Shown in pieces: positions 52,461-64,000 of a stretch of 64,000 nucleotides of DNA. A program made the translations under genes and the position numbers. The number at the start of each line of letters is the position of its first letter. The first letter of the stretch is position 1. Source of the DNA: Toxotes chatareus (Eukaryota > Chordata > Actinopteri > Toxotidae); NCBI GenBank assembly GCA_016801885.1, contig CM028891.1, positions 11,949,517-12,013,516 on the forward strand, written 5' to 3'. The notes under the pieces were generated by a model. It searched no databases and was not told where the DNA came from. It saw only the letters and a program-made list of their open reading frames with translations.

Positions 52461-53930
52461 CGTGTGTCTGTGTGCTACGAGTGTACTTGTGTGTTTTAAC
52501 AGAGACAGAAACTATCATAGGAGACAAAGTAATATTTTCAATGCCATAATACTTATGCATCGTCAACACTGAAGAGGTTGTTGATTTGGGGAAGGGCAGG
52601 TTACAGCACGATGTACTATCCCAGTCTTGTCCACAAGAGGGAGCTAGCTTTTCATTTAAGAATAACCCAGCACAGCCCAAATGAACAAACTCAATACTTG
52701 CTTATGCCATAGGTTTTTATTCAAGTATTAGTGTCTGATGACATTGTATATTTTTGGACAAACTCAGGTTGAAATGCATGCTACTGTAATGTAGTGTTGG
52801 CTACTGCTGGCTCCAGGAATTACACACCGGCGCCTGATACTATGAACTAAAGGACAGAACAATATTTCGGAGGACTTTTTTTTTTCTTTTTCTTTTTATT
52901 TACTTTAAGTCATTTAAATATCCATGTCATACATCATATTTTACATATATTTCCAAGCATATCAACTTGAATTTTGATCTTTTACGCTGTTAGATTACAC
53001 GTGTGGCATCTCTACGTGTGTCAAAAATGCAAAAGTAAGCCCAGTGACACTGCTGTGCACCATGCGTCATTGTAAAATTGATTTAACGAGTAGAGCAATC
53101 AGTCTGATTAGGGATGGTAAAGCATTGTAGCAAAGACATTATCTGTGCGCTACATCAGCATTAAGGCCATTAAGAGTTTGTTTGTATATGTAATGATAAA
53201 AAAGTGTTTTTCTCCACATGTATGCCATCTGAGACTCTGTAAAACTGTTGAAAACACCCACTTTAAGTGATTATAAGAGGCATCAAGTCTAAAAAGCTTA
53301 AAGGCTTTTATTTTTGTATCAAGTATTATAAACTGCCAGCTGGAAGAGATAATGTTTCCAATGTAGACTTGCATTTTTTTTCTTGAACAACAGTGTTTTT
53401 GTTCCTGCCTTTAATGTAAAGACACTCGTTTGTAGAATTACCATAAGTGGATTTATCTTTAAGAGCAGCGTTTTTTTATTTTAATTTGATTTTAAAACGA
53501 ACAACATGATTACTTACATGAAGTACTTGAGATGGATGTTTTTTTGCCGTCTGTTCTGTTTTCATGGCTTAATTTGTTGAGAAAATACTCTGTTTATATA
53601 AAATTGAATTACATTCTTGCCATTAAGATTACACTGATCATTAGGCATGTTGTGTTTGGTAAAATGCATTAATAGTATAAGATGCTGGTACTACATCCTC
53701 TGAAAGCTCTTTGATTGTGTTTAAAAGCCAAAAATTAAAATCAGAATGTGCTACAAAGGGTTTTTAGCTATTCCTAGTCAGTTATATATGAAAAAAAGAA
53801 ACATTAAAGTACTTATTCTTCTACTTTTGCACTAATACTGTGAACTAACAAATCATTTAGTCATGCAACGAATGCAAACAAACTCTGTGAGCTAAGCTTA
53901 AATTGTGCAAACAGTCAATGGAAACACTTC

Positions 53931-53936
53931 AATAAA
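53931..53936 (+). terminator. plscr: Polyadenylation signal of plscr
   Basis: AATAAA is followed within 30 bases by a GT-rich stretch (GGTGTGACACGTGTAG), the usual layout of a vertebrate cleavage site. It is the best signal downstream of the stop. Confidence 0.6.
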
Positions 53937-55680
53937 CCACAATGGTGTGACACGTGTAGTTCTTATGATTTTTGCTTCCTAAATCACCAGATCCATTAGG
54001 CTTTAAAAACCACTGATCCTCCAAAAGTTTTTTTTTTTTTTTTTTTTTTTTTAAATCTGAGCTCCAGTCTTTTCAATACAGTTTGTACCTTTGAGTGTTA
54101 CAATGGGTAAAGTAAAGGGTAATGTAAAACCACCAAGCTTTGCTTGTTAATTAGTATAGTTCACTAGATACTGTAATTACCACCTTCATCTTTTTAGCAA
54201 TCTTCTGAATCTACTCAGGTTAAATCTGAATGTCACATCTTTTGCTTCAAACATCTGTCACACGGAGTAATTGAATGGACAGATTACGTTGAACACTGAT
54301 GTCCTTCAATGATAACATAAAAACGAGAACGTACTTTTTTCCCCCTTTTCAAATAAATCATTAATATGAAGCTGTTAACCTTTGGCAAAAGAACTCTCCT
54401 TTTTTTAAAGTAAGTAAAGAGGAAGGCTGGAACAGAAGTCGTGCTTAAATGCTTACTGTTTCTGGTACAGGTTTGGAACAGATCCTGCAGTATCTTCTCA
54501 CAAAGTGTTACACCTCTGGAATAATCGAAACCTTTCATTATGACATTTGACTGATGGAAGAAAAAAAAAAAAAAAAAAAAAAACACTGTGTTGAGTGGTC
54601 GTTCTTGTAATACAAAAGATTTGAGGCCACAGATCTCTAACATTTAAACTTTGATTAAAAAAAAAAAAAAAAAAACTTACTCACACTTTCATGAATTTCC
54701 ACAAGTTTGGACAGATGCTAGATGTTTTGTGATAGTGATGCACATTCCCTGGCATGATTTTCTGGGATATATGACGCAATACTGCTGTGAGTTCTATAGC
54801 TAATTATGCTGTGGTTGGAAAACAATGTGAACAGCGGAGGTGTGTATGGGCCAGAGAGGACACGGGTAGGTACGTTTTTTTTTTTTTTTTTTTAATTTCC
54901 TAGTAATCATGAGACCCTTTGCTGGTAGCATGGCTTTAGAAATGGCAATGTCAGTCTGTCAATTAGTCCATTCACCACTTTGGTCCAAATTTCAGTATAT
55001 CAATAACTATTACATTGCTGTAATATTTAGAACAGATGTTCATGGACCCCAGAGGACTTTTCCTCTGGTTCCACCGTGAGGTTGGTCCATGGCCAACCAA
55101 TTTTTGAGAATTCATACGTTAATGTTTAACTCGCCAGTATTTCCTACGAATTGCTTGCAAAACGAACTGCTGAGACTTCCTTAGAAATCACTCTCTCCGG
55201 GGGTACACCACACAGTAAGAGAACATGCAGGACATCTCTGGATTTGCGAGAACTGTGCTACAAGATCAAATGTTACAGAGCAACACTCCTCCTTTGGAAC
55301 GAATTAACCAACCAGACCACACACACAAGTGATGTCACTGATGTCACTGCAGCAATGATTTGCTGGCTGAGAATGGGAAAAACACAGATGTTCTCTCTAG
55401 CTACATTATATGGGATTCTGTTTTGTGCAGTTCCCCATTTCACAGACTTCCCTTCTAATTAGACTGGTATTAAAGATTTGCCGCCCGTAAACTGTGTGAT
55501 AATTGCATGGTATCTGCCTTTAAAAATGACACAATGCGTTACACAAGCAAATTTTGAAGTCTAGGAGTCAGGAGATACAAACACAACACAACACACAAAC
55601 AACTTTAACATGCTTTGCCTTTGTGATTTAAGCTGACATGTCGGCTGGGGTAACTAACCAGCCATGTGTTGCACTGTGTA

Positions 55681-55710
55681 TTTACACTCTTGACACATTG
55701 AGAGTGTAAA
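55681..55710. repeat. Perfect 10 bp inverted repeat
   Basis: TTTACACTCT and AGAGTGTAAA flank a 10-base spacer (TGACACATTG). As RNA it would fold into a short hairpin. It is too short for a microRNA precursor and no transposon end is evident. Confidence 0.6.
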
Positions 55711-58700
55711 CACTCTTAATGTGGGCTGAGGTTCTCCTATTGTTTGTTTCAGTGAACTGCTGGGTTGAAGTATGCCACACGCTCTGGCTGCTGCCAAAAG
55801 ACTTTAAAATGAATTTTAAATGGCATTGTGAAGACTGACTGGGACTGTTTTCTCTAAGTTTGACCCGTCAGGGTTATGATAACAAATCAGTAAAACAATA
55901 GTCTTAATGGAAACTCTGTTTCTGAAACAAAAACACATTCTTCTGATTAGTTTTGGAGCTCAGCAGATACTGAAAGCTAAATGGAGAGCAGTTTGCTCGG
56001 TCAGTTGACTCACAACAGCATACAGTAAGTGGAATTCCTGGTATCTGTGCTTTAAACCCACTATGATAAACAAATGGCTGAAGCAACATCTGTGCAAACG
56101 CAGCCAAGGAAAACACCACAGACACACAATTGGGGGACAGACAGCAGATGTACTGTGATATAAAATGGGGGTTGGTTATTTACTTTTACACTTGCATTCT
56201 TGAGAACAAATCAAAGACCGGAGACATTTAAGACCTCACCAACACTCTCTCCTAAAAGTGATGCCCATACTTTTGTACTGAAAAATCCAACACAGAGTTG
56301 ATGCATGAGACAAAGACTTTTTACAATATTTAACAAAAGTCTGACCAAAACCTAACATTTAAGTAGCAAGTACTAACATTATGTACAACAGAAGACCCAA
56401 ATCCCAGTCTATGATGTCAAAGTTTTTGGGTGGGTGCCCCTTTGGGCTTTGCACATATAAGCGCCCACCCTAAACTCTCCTCTGTCTGGGCATTATAAAG
56501 ATGACGCCCTTTCTGGACTGCAAAAAATGTGTCAGTGAATTTAATTATGTTTCCCTCAAACTGCATCTGGCAAATGAAATTAGCAGTGTATTAACATACT
56601 CTTGCCACCCTTTTAAAGCAAAAAGGTGGCACTGGAAGGACAGGATTAATGCAGGGTTGAACCCTCTACTCCTGAACCTACTCCTGGTATAGTCTTGGAG
56701 CCTTGTGGTTTTAGTGTGGCTGCCTAATGATGACATTCAAATGAAAGGCCCGGGAAAAGAGCTCATTATGTGTAATTTTCGAGGAACACTGCCCCCAAAC
56801 CCTGGTCTACTCAGAAGAAGCTCTAATCTATAGAACTGCAAATGGCACAGGTATATTTCATATACAGTAATTTGCTGCTCAAGTCTTTACCTTAAGCTCA
56901 GGATGAAACAACAGATGGAAGACCGCTTAGGATTAAAAAAAAGAAAAAAAAAAAGAATCAATGCATGTCTAACCCGTTTGCCCTTGTGGCCAGTCGCTGG
57001 GGTGACACTGGTACTTGCTGTGCTTGTTAAAGTTCCTTGGTTTTAGATTAAATGTGATGTTGATGAAACCCCTTTGCATGCACCCTCCCTGCAACCCCTA
57101 GACGGATGCCCCGTGGCCTCATATGTGGAACCAACGTAGACAGAAATGGGCCGGGGATGACGCAGTGTTGAGTTCTTAGAAAGATGAGCTGAGTGAAGGG
57201 AACGAGCGCTGCCCTTTCCATTGATCTGTACTAGTAATTAAACTCTCTGTGGAGTGATCAAAGCATTTTGGGGATAAAAATAAAACCCATTCTTTTACAA
57301 TCATGGTGCAATTGTGGGTTCTCAAGCAAGGTTTAGGGGACCACGTGTCTAGGATATGTGACTCACCAAGGCAATTGCAAAACCATCCGGCTGTACCACC
57401 AAAAGAGGGTTACGTCAAAAATAGAGTAGAAAGAAATCCAAGGTGTGTCCCGACCACTGATAGTTCTGTGATTTTGGTTTCGATATTGCCTGAAGCAGTG
57501 CACTGACATAAATAAAAGGGACTACACATTGTTTTTTAGATTATATAACCAAAAATACTGATGGCAGTCATTTAAAAAAAAAAAAAAAAAAAACAGTGGA
57601 TGAATGGAGGAACAATTTCAGCTTTACTTTCCCATGAGTCTCTTTTTTTCACTCAGCCCTCTTTTTCCTCAAAGGAATTTTTAGTTTTATATTCAATATT
57701 GGGCACCTCCATCAGAGTCTCCCAAATGAATCATCTGTTTCTTCTTTCAGCTTGATTAAATTTAAACAGCGCCTGTAAACCCACTGTCTCCACAACAGTG
57801 CCAAAAATAGATGACGGTTTACTGTCGTCAGGAAGCTGCATTCACTGTTTAGTCTTTTACTAATGCAAGGACAGCGAAGGCTGGAGGCTTGGGCGTTTTA
57901 TGTGGCACCGAAATAAGCCAAAATGAAAAAGCAGGTTTAAGAACACACCACCTGTGGTGTAGGAAGGTTCCCAACACTCAGTGTCCTGTTTTCAGGTTGG
58001 TAAACAGCTGTATTTAGCTGCACGTACATCCATGTGCGCTGCAGTTCTGCATCCACTGATACCCAAGCACATAGAGAGTGAGGATAATCATGTGCAGGTG
58101 TGCCTGGTTGTTCTAATGAGCTCCTGGCTTTCTACTGCGTCCTCACTCCACTTACCACAGCAGTCTCCCAGCTTCTGTGTGCTGTATCTGACAATTTTTA
58201 TGCAATTAAATGTAATTTTCACCCACACCACATATATATCCCATGTATTTAAATTTGCCACCAGCGCCACTGCCACCACTACGTGCGCTACTAAAACGTG
58301 TCTGCAAATCCTGACTTCCAAAGATGTAAAACTAAACTGGACGGCCTCATGATTCATATAGACTTTACAGTATATCACGTCTCCCAGTATAGGACTCTGA
58401 TGGGATATTAAACTCCTCATATAACTTCTGGACATTTTGTCCTGGTGTAATCAAATCCAGAGGACATTTCACTAACTTTTTTTTTTTTTTTTTTTTTTTT
58501 AATGTTTAGTGGGTACGCAGATTTGAGCCAGAGAACTGAAGCGAGACATTGCATATTCCCTATCACATGCTGCCAAGATGCAGCATGAGGTTCTGGGCCA
58601 CAAACACTTCTATTTTCCAGCTGCAGAGAGTTCCCTCACAAACCCACAGGGCAAAAATCCCTGTTAGGTATTTGTCACTGAGCCGTTAAATAACACATTC

Positions 58701-59420
58701 TTTAAAGCTCTCTTTGATTACAAATAATAGGATTGATCCCTCAGTAAAGCTGCTAAGCCATCTTTTTTTCTTTCTTTTTCTTTTTTTTTTTTTTTTTAAA
58801 ACTTCCTTTGTCTGGGTTTCGCAGCAGGGAGGACTGCCTTTTTTGGTAGAATGTGTTTCGATTTGAGAGACAGTTCAGACAGCAAGATTTAAAGTGGTGA
58901 TTTTCTCATGACACTCTAATTCCCATAAACGTGCCTCCTCATTTCTCACCTCAGTGTCAGCTGCATGCTGAATTACAGTAAAACAAAAAAAAAAGAAAAA
59001 AAAAAAAAAAAAAGGAATGGCTGAAGTCCAAGTTAAGTACTTTATATTGGGTTTCCTGGCATGGCTCTATGTTTTCAAGGATCATCGGGGCCCCATTGGA
59101 GGGAGGCAGTTTATCTCATTTAAAAAAAAAAAAAAAAAAAAAAGTTCTGCCTCTACTCCCTCCACATTCAAAATCATGAACCCGGTGACGTCATTAAGTA
59201 AAACAATCTGGCAGTCATCGCAGCTGAGCTGCCATGCAAAGTGTTTGCCAGCACGAGTGGGCTGAGAAAGGGGGCAATTCTGTTACTCCTAATAAGGAAT
59301 GAGCGACGCAAATGAGACAAAGCATTGGTTTCAAGGTCAGCTGAGACAGAGATACAATCCGACAGTAAATGGAAGCTGGATTTAATGTCTGGCTAATGTT
59401 TTCCTCTTCATTTTTACCTT

Positions 59421-59443
59421 GTGTGTGTGTGTGTGTGTGTGTG
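59421..59443. repeat. (GT)n microsatellite
   Basis: Eleven or twelve GT units in the plscr-plod2 spacer. Confidence 0.9.
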
Positions 59444-60430
59444 CACTGCTGTAGGGGAACATGCGTGACTTGACTGTTTTAAATATGCATTTTTCCGAAT
59501 TGTTCAATCAATAGTTCCTTCTTGTTTTGATTACTGTCCAGTAGTGTGGTCAAGGGAGTCAAATAAAGACCCTGAACTGCAACAGGAGAATTAACATCAC
59601 CATCAGAACACACAGAACCATTGGTTGGCCTGTGGTTAGGGACAGGATGGTTGTTTCCCTGTTCTTTTTTATAACAAATATTTCATTTGGCCAAAAAGCC
59701 AAATGTCCTAATACTAATGGTCAGTACTTTAATACTAGGTATGCTTCATAAGGTTGTTTTTCCCTTCCTGTCTCAAAAATGAAGACAAGGCAGCGTATTG
59801 TTACATAAAGAGGAATAAAAATATGGAACGGTTTGCCACCACACGCTACGCATTTAATAAGTTAAACTGCTTTTAACAAGAGTCTAAAGAAATACCCAAT
59901 GGCTCCTGTACTTCTAATAAATCCCAGTTACAGAACTGTCCCCGACCACGACATGTTTTTTTTTTTTTTTTACAGAATATGTGACTATATGTTCATTACA
60001 GAGGAATTTGTTATTATTGTTGTTATTATTAGTTTTTACTGTTGTTGATTCATTGTACTTGCCTTGGATTTTATTAAAATATTGTGTATATACCCCAGAA
60101 ATAGTAGTTCCTACCTTAACAGTAGCTAATGGGGATCCACTGCTGATATAGCAGTCATTTTCATGTTAGATTGCCCCATATAGAGCATTAAAGGGACTAC
60201 TGTATGTGATCTGGACAAAGGGAAAATGAGGAATAAAACAAAGCAAGTATTGAATAAGTTCTAACATGTTGAATGAACATTACATATTTAAAGTGTGATT
60301 TTGTAGTTTTATTCCAGTTCTTCCATTAATGAGCCTGAAAGCAGCCTCCTCTGAGCAGGGTGCACGGTAGAAAGGGTGCAGTGTTGGTCAGAGAGAGGCT
60401 GGGTGCTCAGGGAGGGAGGGTACCAGGGGA

Positions 60431-60888
60431 GGGATATTTAACAGCCAGGGGGTGGTGGAGGGGGGGAGGGGGGGTTCAAATACAGCTGTGCTTAGTCACA
60501 CTTTCGCGCAGGACCTCCCTGCGTCAGGGGTGAATACCGTTATCTTTCCTCCTTCACTCTCTCCTCTGTGACTTCACTTCACCGGGAGCCCAAGTGGCTG
60601 CAGTTGCAATTAAGGAACCACGCCTGTTGCGCTCTAATCTCCCTGAATTGCAGTACTTATACGAACCCTCCCTGGAGCAGAAAGAGCTGTCTCTCAAGAA
60701 CCGCTTGTCCAGAAAACGTGATATTCATCAGAAGAATCTTTTTTTTTTTCCTATATTATTTTTATTATCGCGAGAGCGAACATTACGACCCTCCAGGGTT
60801 GATCCTGACCACTGCTGTGCGTCTGGGAGGCGAATAGTCCAGTCGGTCATCCAGCGCTCTCTGACCAGGAACACGCGCTCTAACAGCA
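60431..60888 (+). promoter_or_regulatory. plod2: plod2 promoter and 5' UTR region
   Basis: A TATA-like GATATTTAA (about 60433-60441) sits in a G-rich tract, with a possible initiator TCACACTT about 60 bp downstream. From there to the coding ATG there is no ATG at all, as expected of a leader under selection against upstream starts. One hypoxia-response core, ACGTG, is at 60716-60720; mammalian PLOD2 is a HIF-1 target, but a single core motif is weak evidence. The leader also contains CpGs (for example around 60765-60780 and 60870-60880). Confidence 0.45.
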
Positions 60889-60991
60889 ATGGAGTACCTC
60901 ATGTTTTGTTTTGTGTTTTCATGCTGGATGAAGTTTGCAACTTCGGTCCTCTCTACTGATGCACCTCAAGCTCCCGCGTCTATTCCTAAAG
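60889..60991 (+). CDS. plod2: Lysyl hydroxylase 2 (procollagen-lysine 5-dioxygenase), exon 1, partial gene
   Basis: The ATG has G at -3 and +4 and is the first ATG for more than 550 nt. It opens a hydrophobic leader of about 22 residues (MEYLMFCFVFSCWMKFATSV and LS), consistent with an ER signal peptide, then TDAPQAPASIPK and one extra base G before the donor AAAG|GTAAAT. Human PLOD2 has a signal peptide followed by a short linker SSIPTDKLLVI; a split codon beginning with G would supply the D after SIPK. PLOD2 is an Fe(II)/2-oxoglutarate dioxygenase that hydroxylates collagen telopeptide lysines. Its position beside PLSCR in the same orientation as in human supports the call. The exon is short and the catalytic part lies beyond the window, so the identification rests on layout, phase and neighbourhood. 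I could not find exon 2, so intron 1 exceeds 3 kb. Confidence 0.68.
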
Positions 60992-63900
60992 GTAAATACC
61001 GACAAAACTTTCTCTCCCTTACTGTTCCTGTTGGAGGGGGGTCGCCTCGAACTCTAATACAGCCCAACTTACTGTCACATACTCATCACATTTTACTCAT
61101 AGCATTTTATTGCTCTTCCAAGTTTGATCAAAGTGTTTAAGTCTCACATCTTCTTGCTGCATTTCCCAGCTGTCATCATGCCAGTTGTGCAAACTGGGAA
61201 TTATGTTTGCGAAGATGTAATAACGCCACTGTACAGGAGGAGCAGGTTGCATGCCTGTGGCTCCCTGTGTGGGAATCTGAATACGTCTAGCGCGACATAT
61301 GTTGAAGCGTAAAATTACATGATAGAGCTTGACACAAAAGAACCGTCTGCGGTTTGTCACAATCCTGTTTTTATTTTATGTTGCCTGGCTGCGTGCAGCC
61401 CTGGTTTTTTTTAATTTAATGTACAGATGTCAGCCTGTTAGAAATAACTAAGCAATTGGAGGCGAGTCCTTTTGGTGGTTTGACTTGTTTTCCATTGTTT
61501 AGCGCTTATACATAAAAGAAAACCAGAACAATCACACGGTTATTAGACGCGATTTACTATCCATCAGAATGCGCAAGAAATCCATTAGTATTTGATTTTA
61601 ATCGCAAAACAAGTAATTATGAGTCTGAAAAACAGAGAAGCAGTTGTAAACCTGTGATAATTGAAGGCTTGTGGAGCAGAGCCAAGCACAACCTGCTCTT
61701 AGAGCTGAGAGCTCAGCTGCTGAGACAACCTATGCACAGTACATGTATAGGTTTTTTAGGTTTTTTTTTTTTTTTGGTCTCCAAAGCACCCCCGACGAGT
61801 CGCAATTTTATTGACTTGTTTGAAAATCCTTGCGGCTAAATTGCTCTAAATTACCCTAAAATCATTTCAGTTAAATGCAGCTTTTGTCAGAGTCACAGAT
61901 CATCTTGTAAAACGTGCAGACAACATAAGTAGATGTATGTTTTTTTAGTTTTTTTTTTTTTTTCTTTTCTTATGCCAGTGCTGGTGTCACAAGTACTGTG
62001 GGCCTTATGTTTCAGCTAAATTTGGAAATCTGTATCTTGTCTGATGATGCATGTTGCTGGAGAAGGCAGTATATTTTCAGGGCACAACAGCTGCCTTCAG
62101 TCTCCACAGACTCGTTTTGTCCTCTGGTCTGGACTAACTGGGTGTCTTCCACACAGAAGCCACTTCTTTAACTTTTACGAGGGTTAAAATGTTTGCTTGT
62201 GAAATCCTTCCAACAACTTGGAAGGATCATATCACCGGGGAACGATGATGCGGCAAGTTATCACGCTCAATTGTGTTCTAAATTCATGGCCAATACAAAG
62301 TCTTACAAACAGGATTAGGACTAAAGTAGACATAGTAAATGAAAACTTTGTATGACTATGCAGACTGAATGTGATGGACATTTCACTTAATGACCTTAAC
62401 ACCTGATCATATCAAAGTATTTAAAATGGGGATTTTAAAAAAAGGATTTTTTAAATGTATTTATTTATTTATTTTTTACTCTGTGCCATCTTGCATTCAA
62501 TAGCTGAACGAAAATAACAAACAAACACTTTTTGGAAACTCTAGCCAAACAGGAAAGACCACGGCCCAAAACGCACAGCATGAGGCAATTACACATTATA
62601 TGCCACAGTTTGATTTGTTGTGCATAAGTTCTTTTGTTTCTCTCATTATATGTGATCCAAATGGGAGCCATATGTTATTGACTGGGATATAATGATAAAA
62701 CACTCTAGTCCACCAATTATCATTTTGGGGGCCTATCTGAGAATGTCAGACACACTCACGGAAACACCTATTTCATGACGTGTTAATGTGAAATATCAAC
62801 CTCATGAGTCATGTTTTCCCCGCTCTTTTAAATTTCTTTTCCAGATAAAGCACAGAAATACAGAGTATTTCTCATAAAACTTGGTAGGATCATGTGGAGT
62901 CTGGGTTAAGGCCTGAGTACGTTTCCTGAGAACAATGGGCCGATGGCCTGTCATCCACCACGTCAAAAAGAACAAGCTGTTCCCCGTGTTTTAGACTCTG
63001 TCCCTTTTAGGTGGGGCAAGATGCTGGTTGTCATAGTGACACAGGTTTATGAAGCAGAAACAGCCAATAAAAATGCTACAGAAAAATGATAACTCAGGTG
63101 TTCATAGTCATATTGATAATATGTGAAATGCCAGCTGTGAGAAGAGAGTGGGGGAGTGTTTCTCTGTTAGTTCAGACTAATGCATTCTGATACCTCTCCT
63201 CCAGTTCTTTTGTAAAAGCATAGCGCCTCTCCACCGGTTGTAGCGCAGACGTGAACAGTGCGATTCAGCAGTGAAACGGGACAGTAGGAACGCAGAGCTC
63301 TGCCCATTTCTCACCTATGTGCACCTGGACAGTCACTGTGAACAGCGGACGTGGCTGTGGGTTTGCCAGTTTTGGAAAGTTACAAAAATTTGGGCGGCGT
63401 AGACCCCCACTGTCCAGCCGTCTGAAAGGAGCCTTTCACTGATTTCTGACTGACTGTGTGAACAGCTACTACTGACAGAGTATACACCGGATTTAACATG
63501 TAGTTCTTCAGAGGTGTGAGTCTTAACAGCTGCAAATCTCTGTTCGTGATTTGATTCTATCATTTCAGCTGCTTTCAGAGTCATTTTACAGTATTAGTGC
63601 CCGAATAAGTAAAATGGACAAGAGTCAGAAAAAGAAAACTAATAACAATGTTTCTCCGGTGTTTTACGTGTCCTCAGTCCAACTGTTCGGTAAGCTATTA
63701 AGTTTGAACACTGAAAACTGAACTGAAAAAAAAAAAACAACTCAGGTCTTCTAAAGAGGGTCTCAAAGGGACCCACTGCTGCTTTATATCAGAAATATTT
63801 ATTAAAGTTTTAAAATTACATTATTCCTGACACTTAGTGGGACATATTTCTTAGTGAATGTTTATGAGAGGGTGGGATAAACACCATTACTCAGTATGAT

Positions 63901-64000
63901 CTGCTCCAATGTCCCTGTGACCAGTGACCTCTCCCAGACATCACTGACGTGTCAGTGGGACCATTTTATAGAGAAGAAAAGGAAACTCCACCTAAGGTTG
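60992..64000 (+). other. plod2: Start of plod2 intron 1
   Basis: From the donor at 60992 to the window edge no exon continuing the lysyl hydroxylase frame (expected D-K-L-L-V-I/L-T-V-A-T-K) was found. The segment holds poly-T runs (61760-61775, 61950-61963), a short perfect hairpin at 62204-62227, and ordinary A/T-rich intron sequence. Confidence 0.5.
62204..62227. repeat. Perfect 10 bp hairpin with 4-base loop
   Basis: ATCCTTCCAA and TTGGAAGGAT are separated by CAAC, inside intron 1 of the presumed plod2 gene. The stem is short; it may be chance or a remnant of a mobile-element end. Confidence 0.6.

Larger units (their letters stand above)
51839..53955 (+). other. plscr: plscr 3' UTR
   Basis: About 2.1 kb follows the stop without another gene. 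It holds a (TG)n repeat at 52437-52460, several T/A homopolymers and, near its end, AATAAA followed by GT-rich sequence. The last exon would thus run from 51809 to about 53955. Earlier weak signals (for example ATTAAA near 53803) could give shorter forms. Confidence 0.6.
53956..60430. other. Intergenic spacer between plscr and plod2
   Basis: No exon recognised. The segment is dominated by long A or T runs (about 54028-54052, 54561-54583, 54657-54676, 54875-54893, 57574-57593, 58477-58500, 58985-59013, 59122-59143, 59956-59971), a (GT)n repeat at 59421-59443, a palindromic cyclic-AMP-type element TGACGTCA at 59186-59193 and a 10 bp hairpin at 55681-55710. The open frames here are short and unlike any family I know. 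Confidence 0.6.

Noticed and set aside
60594..60959. Long open frame overlapping the plod2 leader and exon 1 in another frame
   Set aside because: It begins without an ATG, and the exon 1 frame has the signal peptide and a matching donor phase.
62845..62910. Acceptor TTTTCCAG followed by ATAAAG as plod2 exon 2 (would give D-K after the split G)
   Set aside because: The first two residues fit, but what follows (AQKYRVFLIK...) is unlike the conserved LLV(I/L)TVATK segment and soon meets a stop.
63016..63090. Frame reading MLVVIVTQVYEAET as the lysyl hydroxylase start segment
   Set aside because: Only vague likeness to LLVITVATKE, no acceptor in the right phase, and a stop soon after.
1..64000. 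tRNA, rRNA, CRISPR, operon or phage-like systems
   Set aside because: No tRNA B-box in context, no regular repeat-spacer arrays and no dense gene runs; the window is ordinary vertebrate DNA.

Overview
The window looks like nuclear DNA of a vertebrate, most likely a ray-finned (teleost) fish. It is A/T-rich and short of CpG. It carries many (CA)n, (GA)n and (TTG)n microsatellites and long poly-A/poly-T runs. Its one complete gene is split by introns of only 0.1-0.54 kb, the compact style of teleosts. No operons, tRNAs, rRNAs, CRISPR arrays or prokaryotic-type genes were seen. Almost all long open frames are chance or microsatellite-driven.

Layout. (1) About 1-48,350 is a gene desert in which I recognise no coding exon. 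It holds microsatellites, two probable decayed transposon fragments, one exon-like segment with good splice signals (41,605-41,689), and several stretches that look like regulatory DNA (homeodomain-type AT motifs, an RFX-like palindrome, CpG-retaining islands). (2) 48,360-53,950 is a complete phospholipid scramblase gene on the + strand. It has a CCAAT-box promoter region, a probable 5' UTR exon, six coding exons giving a 228-residue protein, and a roughly 2.1 kb 3' UTR ending at an AATAAA signal. (3) 53,950-60,300 is an intergenic spacer unusually dense in long A/T homopolymers. (4) 60,430-64,000 holds the promoter, 5' UTR, first coding exon and start of intron 1 of a second + strand gene. 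Its encoded start (signal peptide, then a short linker ending SIPK with a split codon starting with G) fits lysyl hydroxylase 2 (plod2).

Context. In human, PLOD2 and the PLSCR cluster (PLSCR4, 2, 1, 5) are neighbours transcribed in the same direction, with ZIC4/ZIC1 beyond the PLSCR side across a large gene desert. The order and strand here (desert, plscr +, plod2 +) match that arrangement. The left-hand desert is therefore plausibly part of the zic1/zic4 regulatory domain; this is inferred from remembered human gene order, not from a zic exon in the window. The two genes are not known to share a pathway: the scramblase moves phospholipids between membrane leaflets, and PLOD2 hydroxylates collagen telopeptide lysines in the ER.
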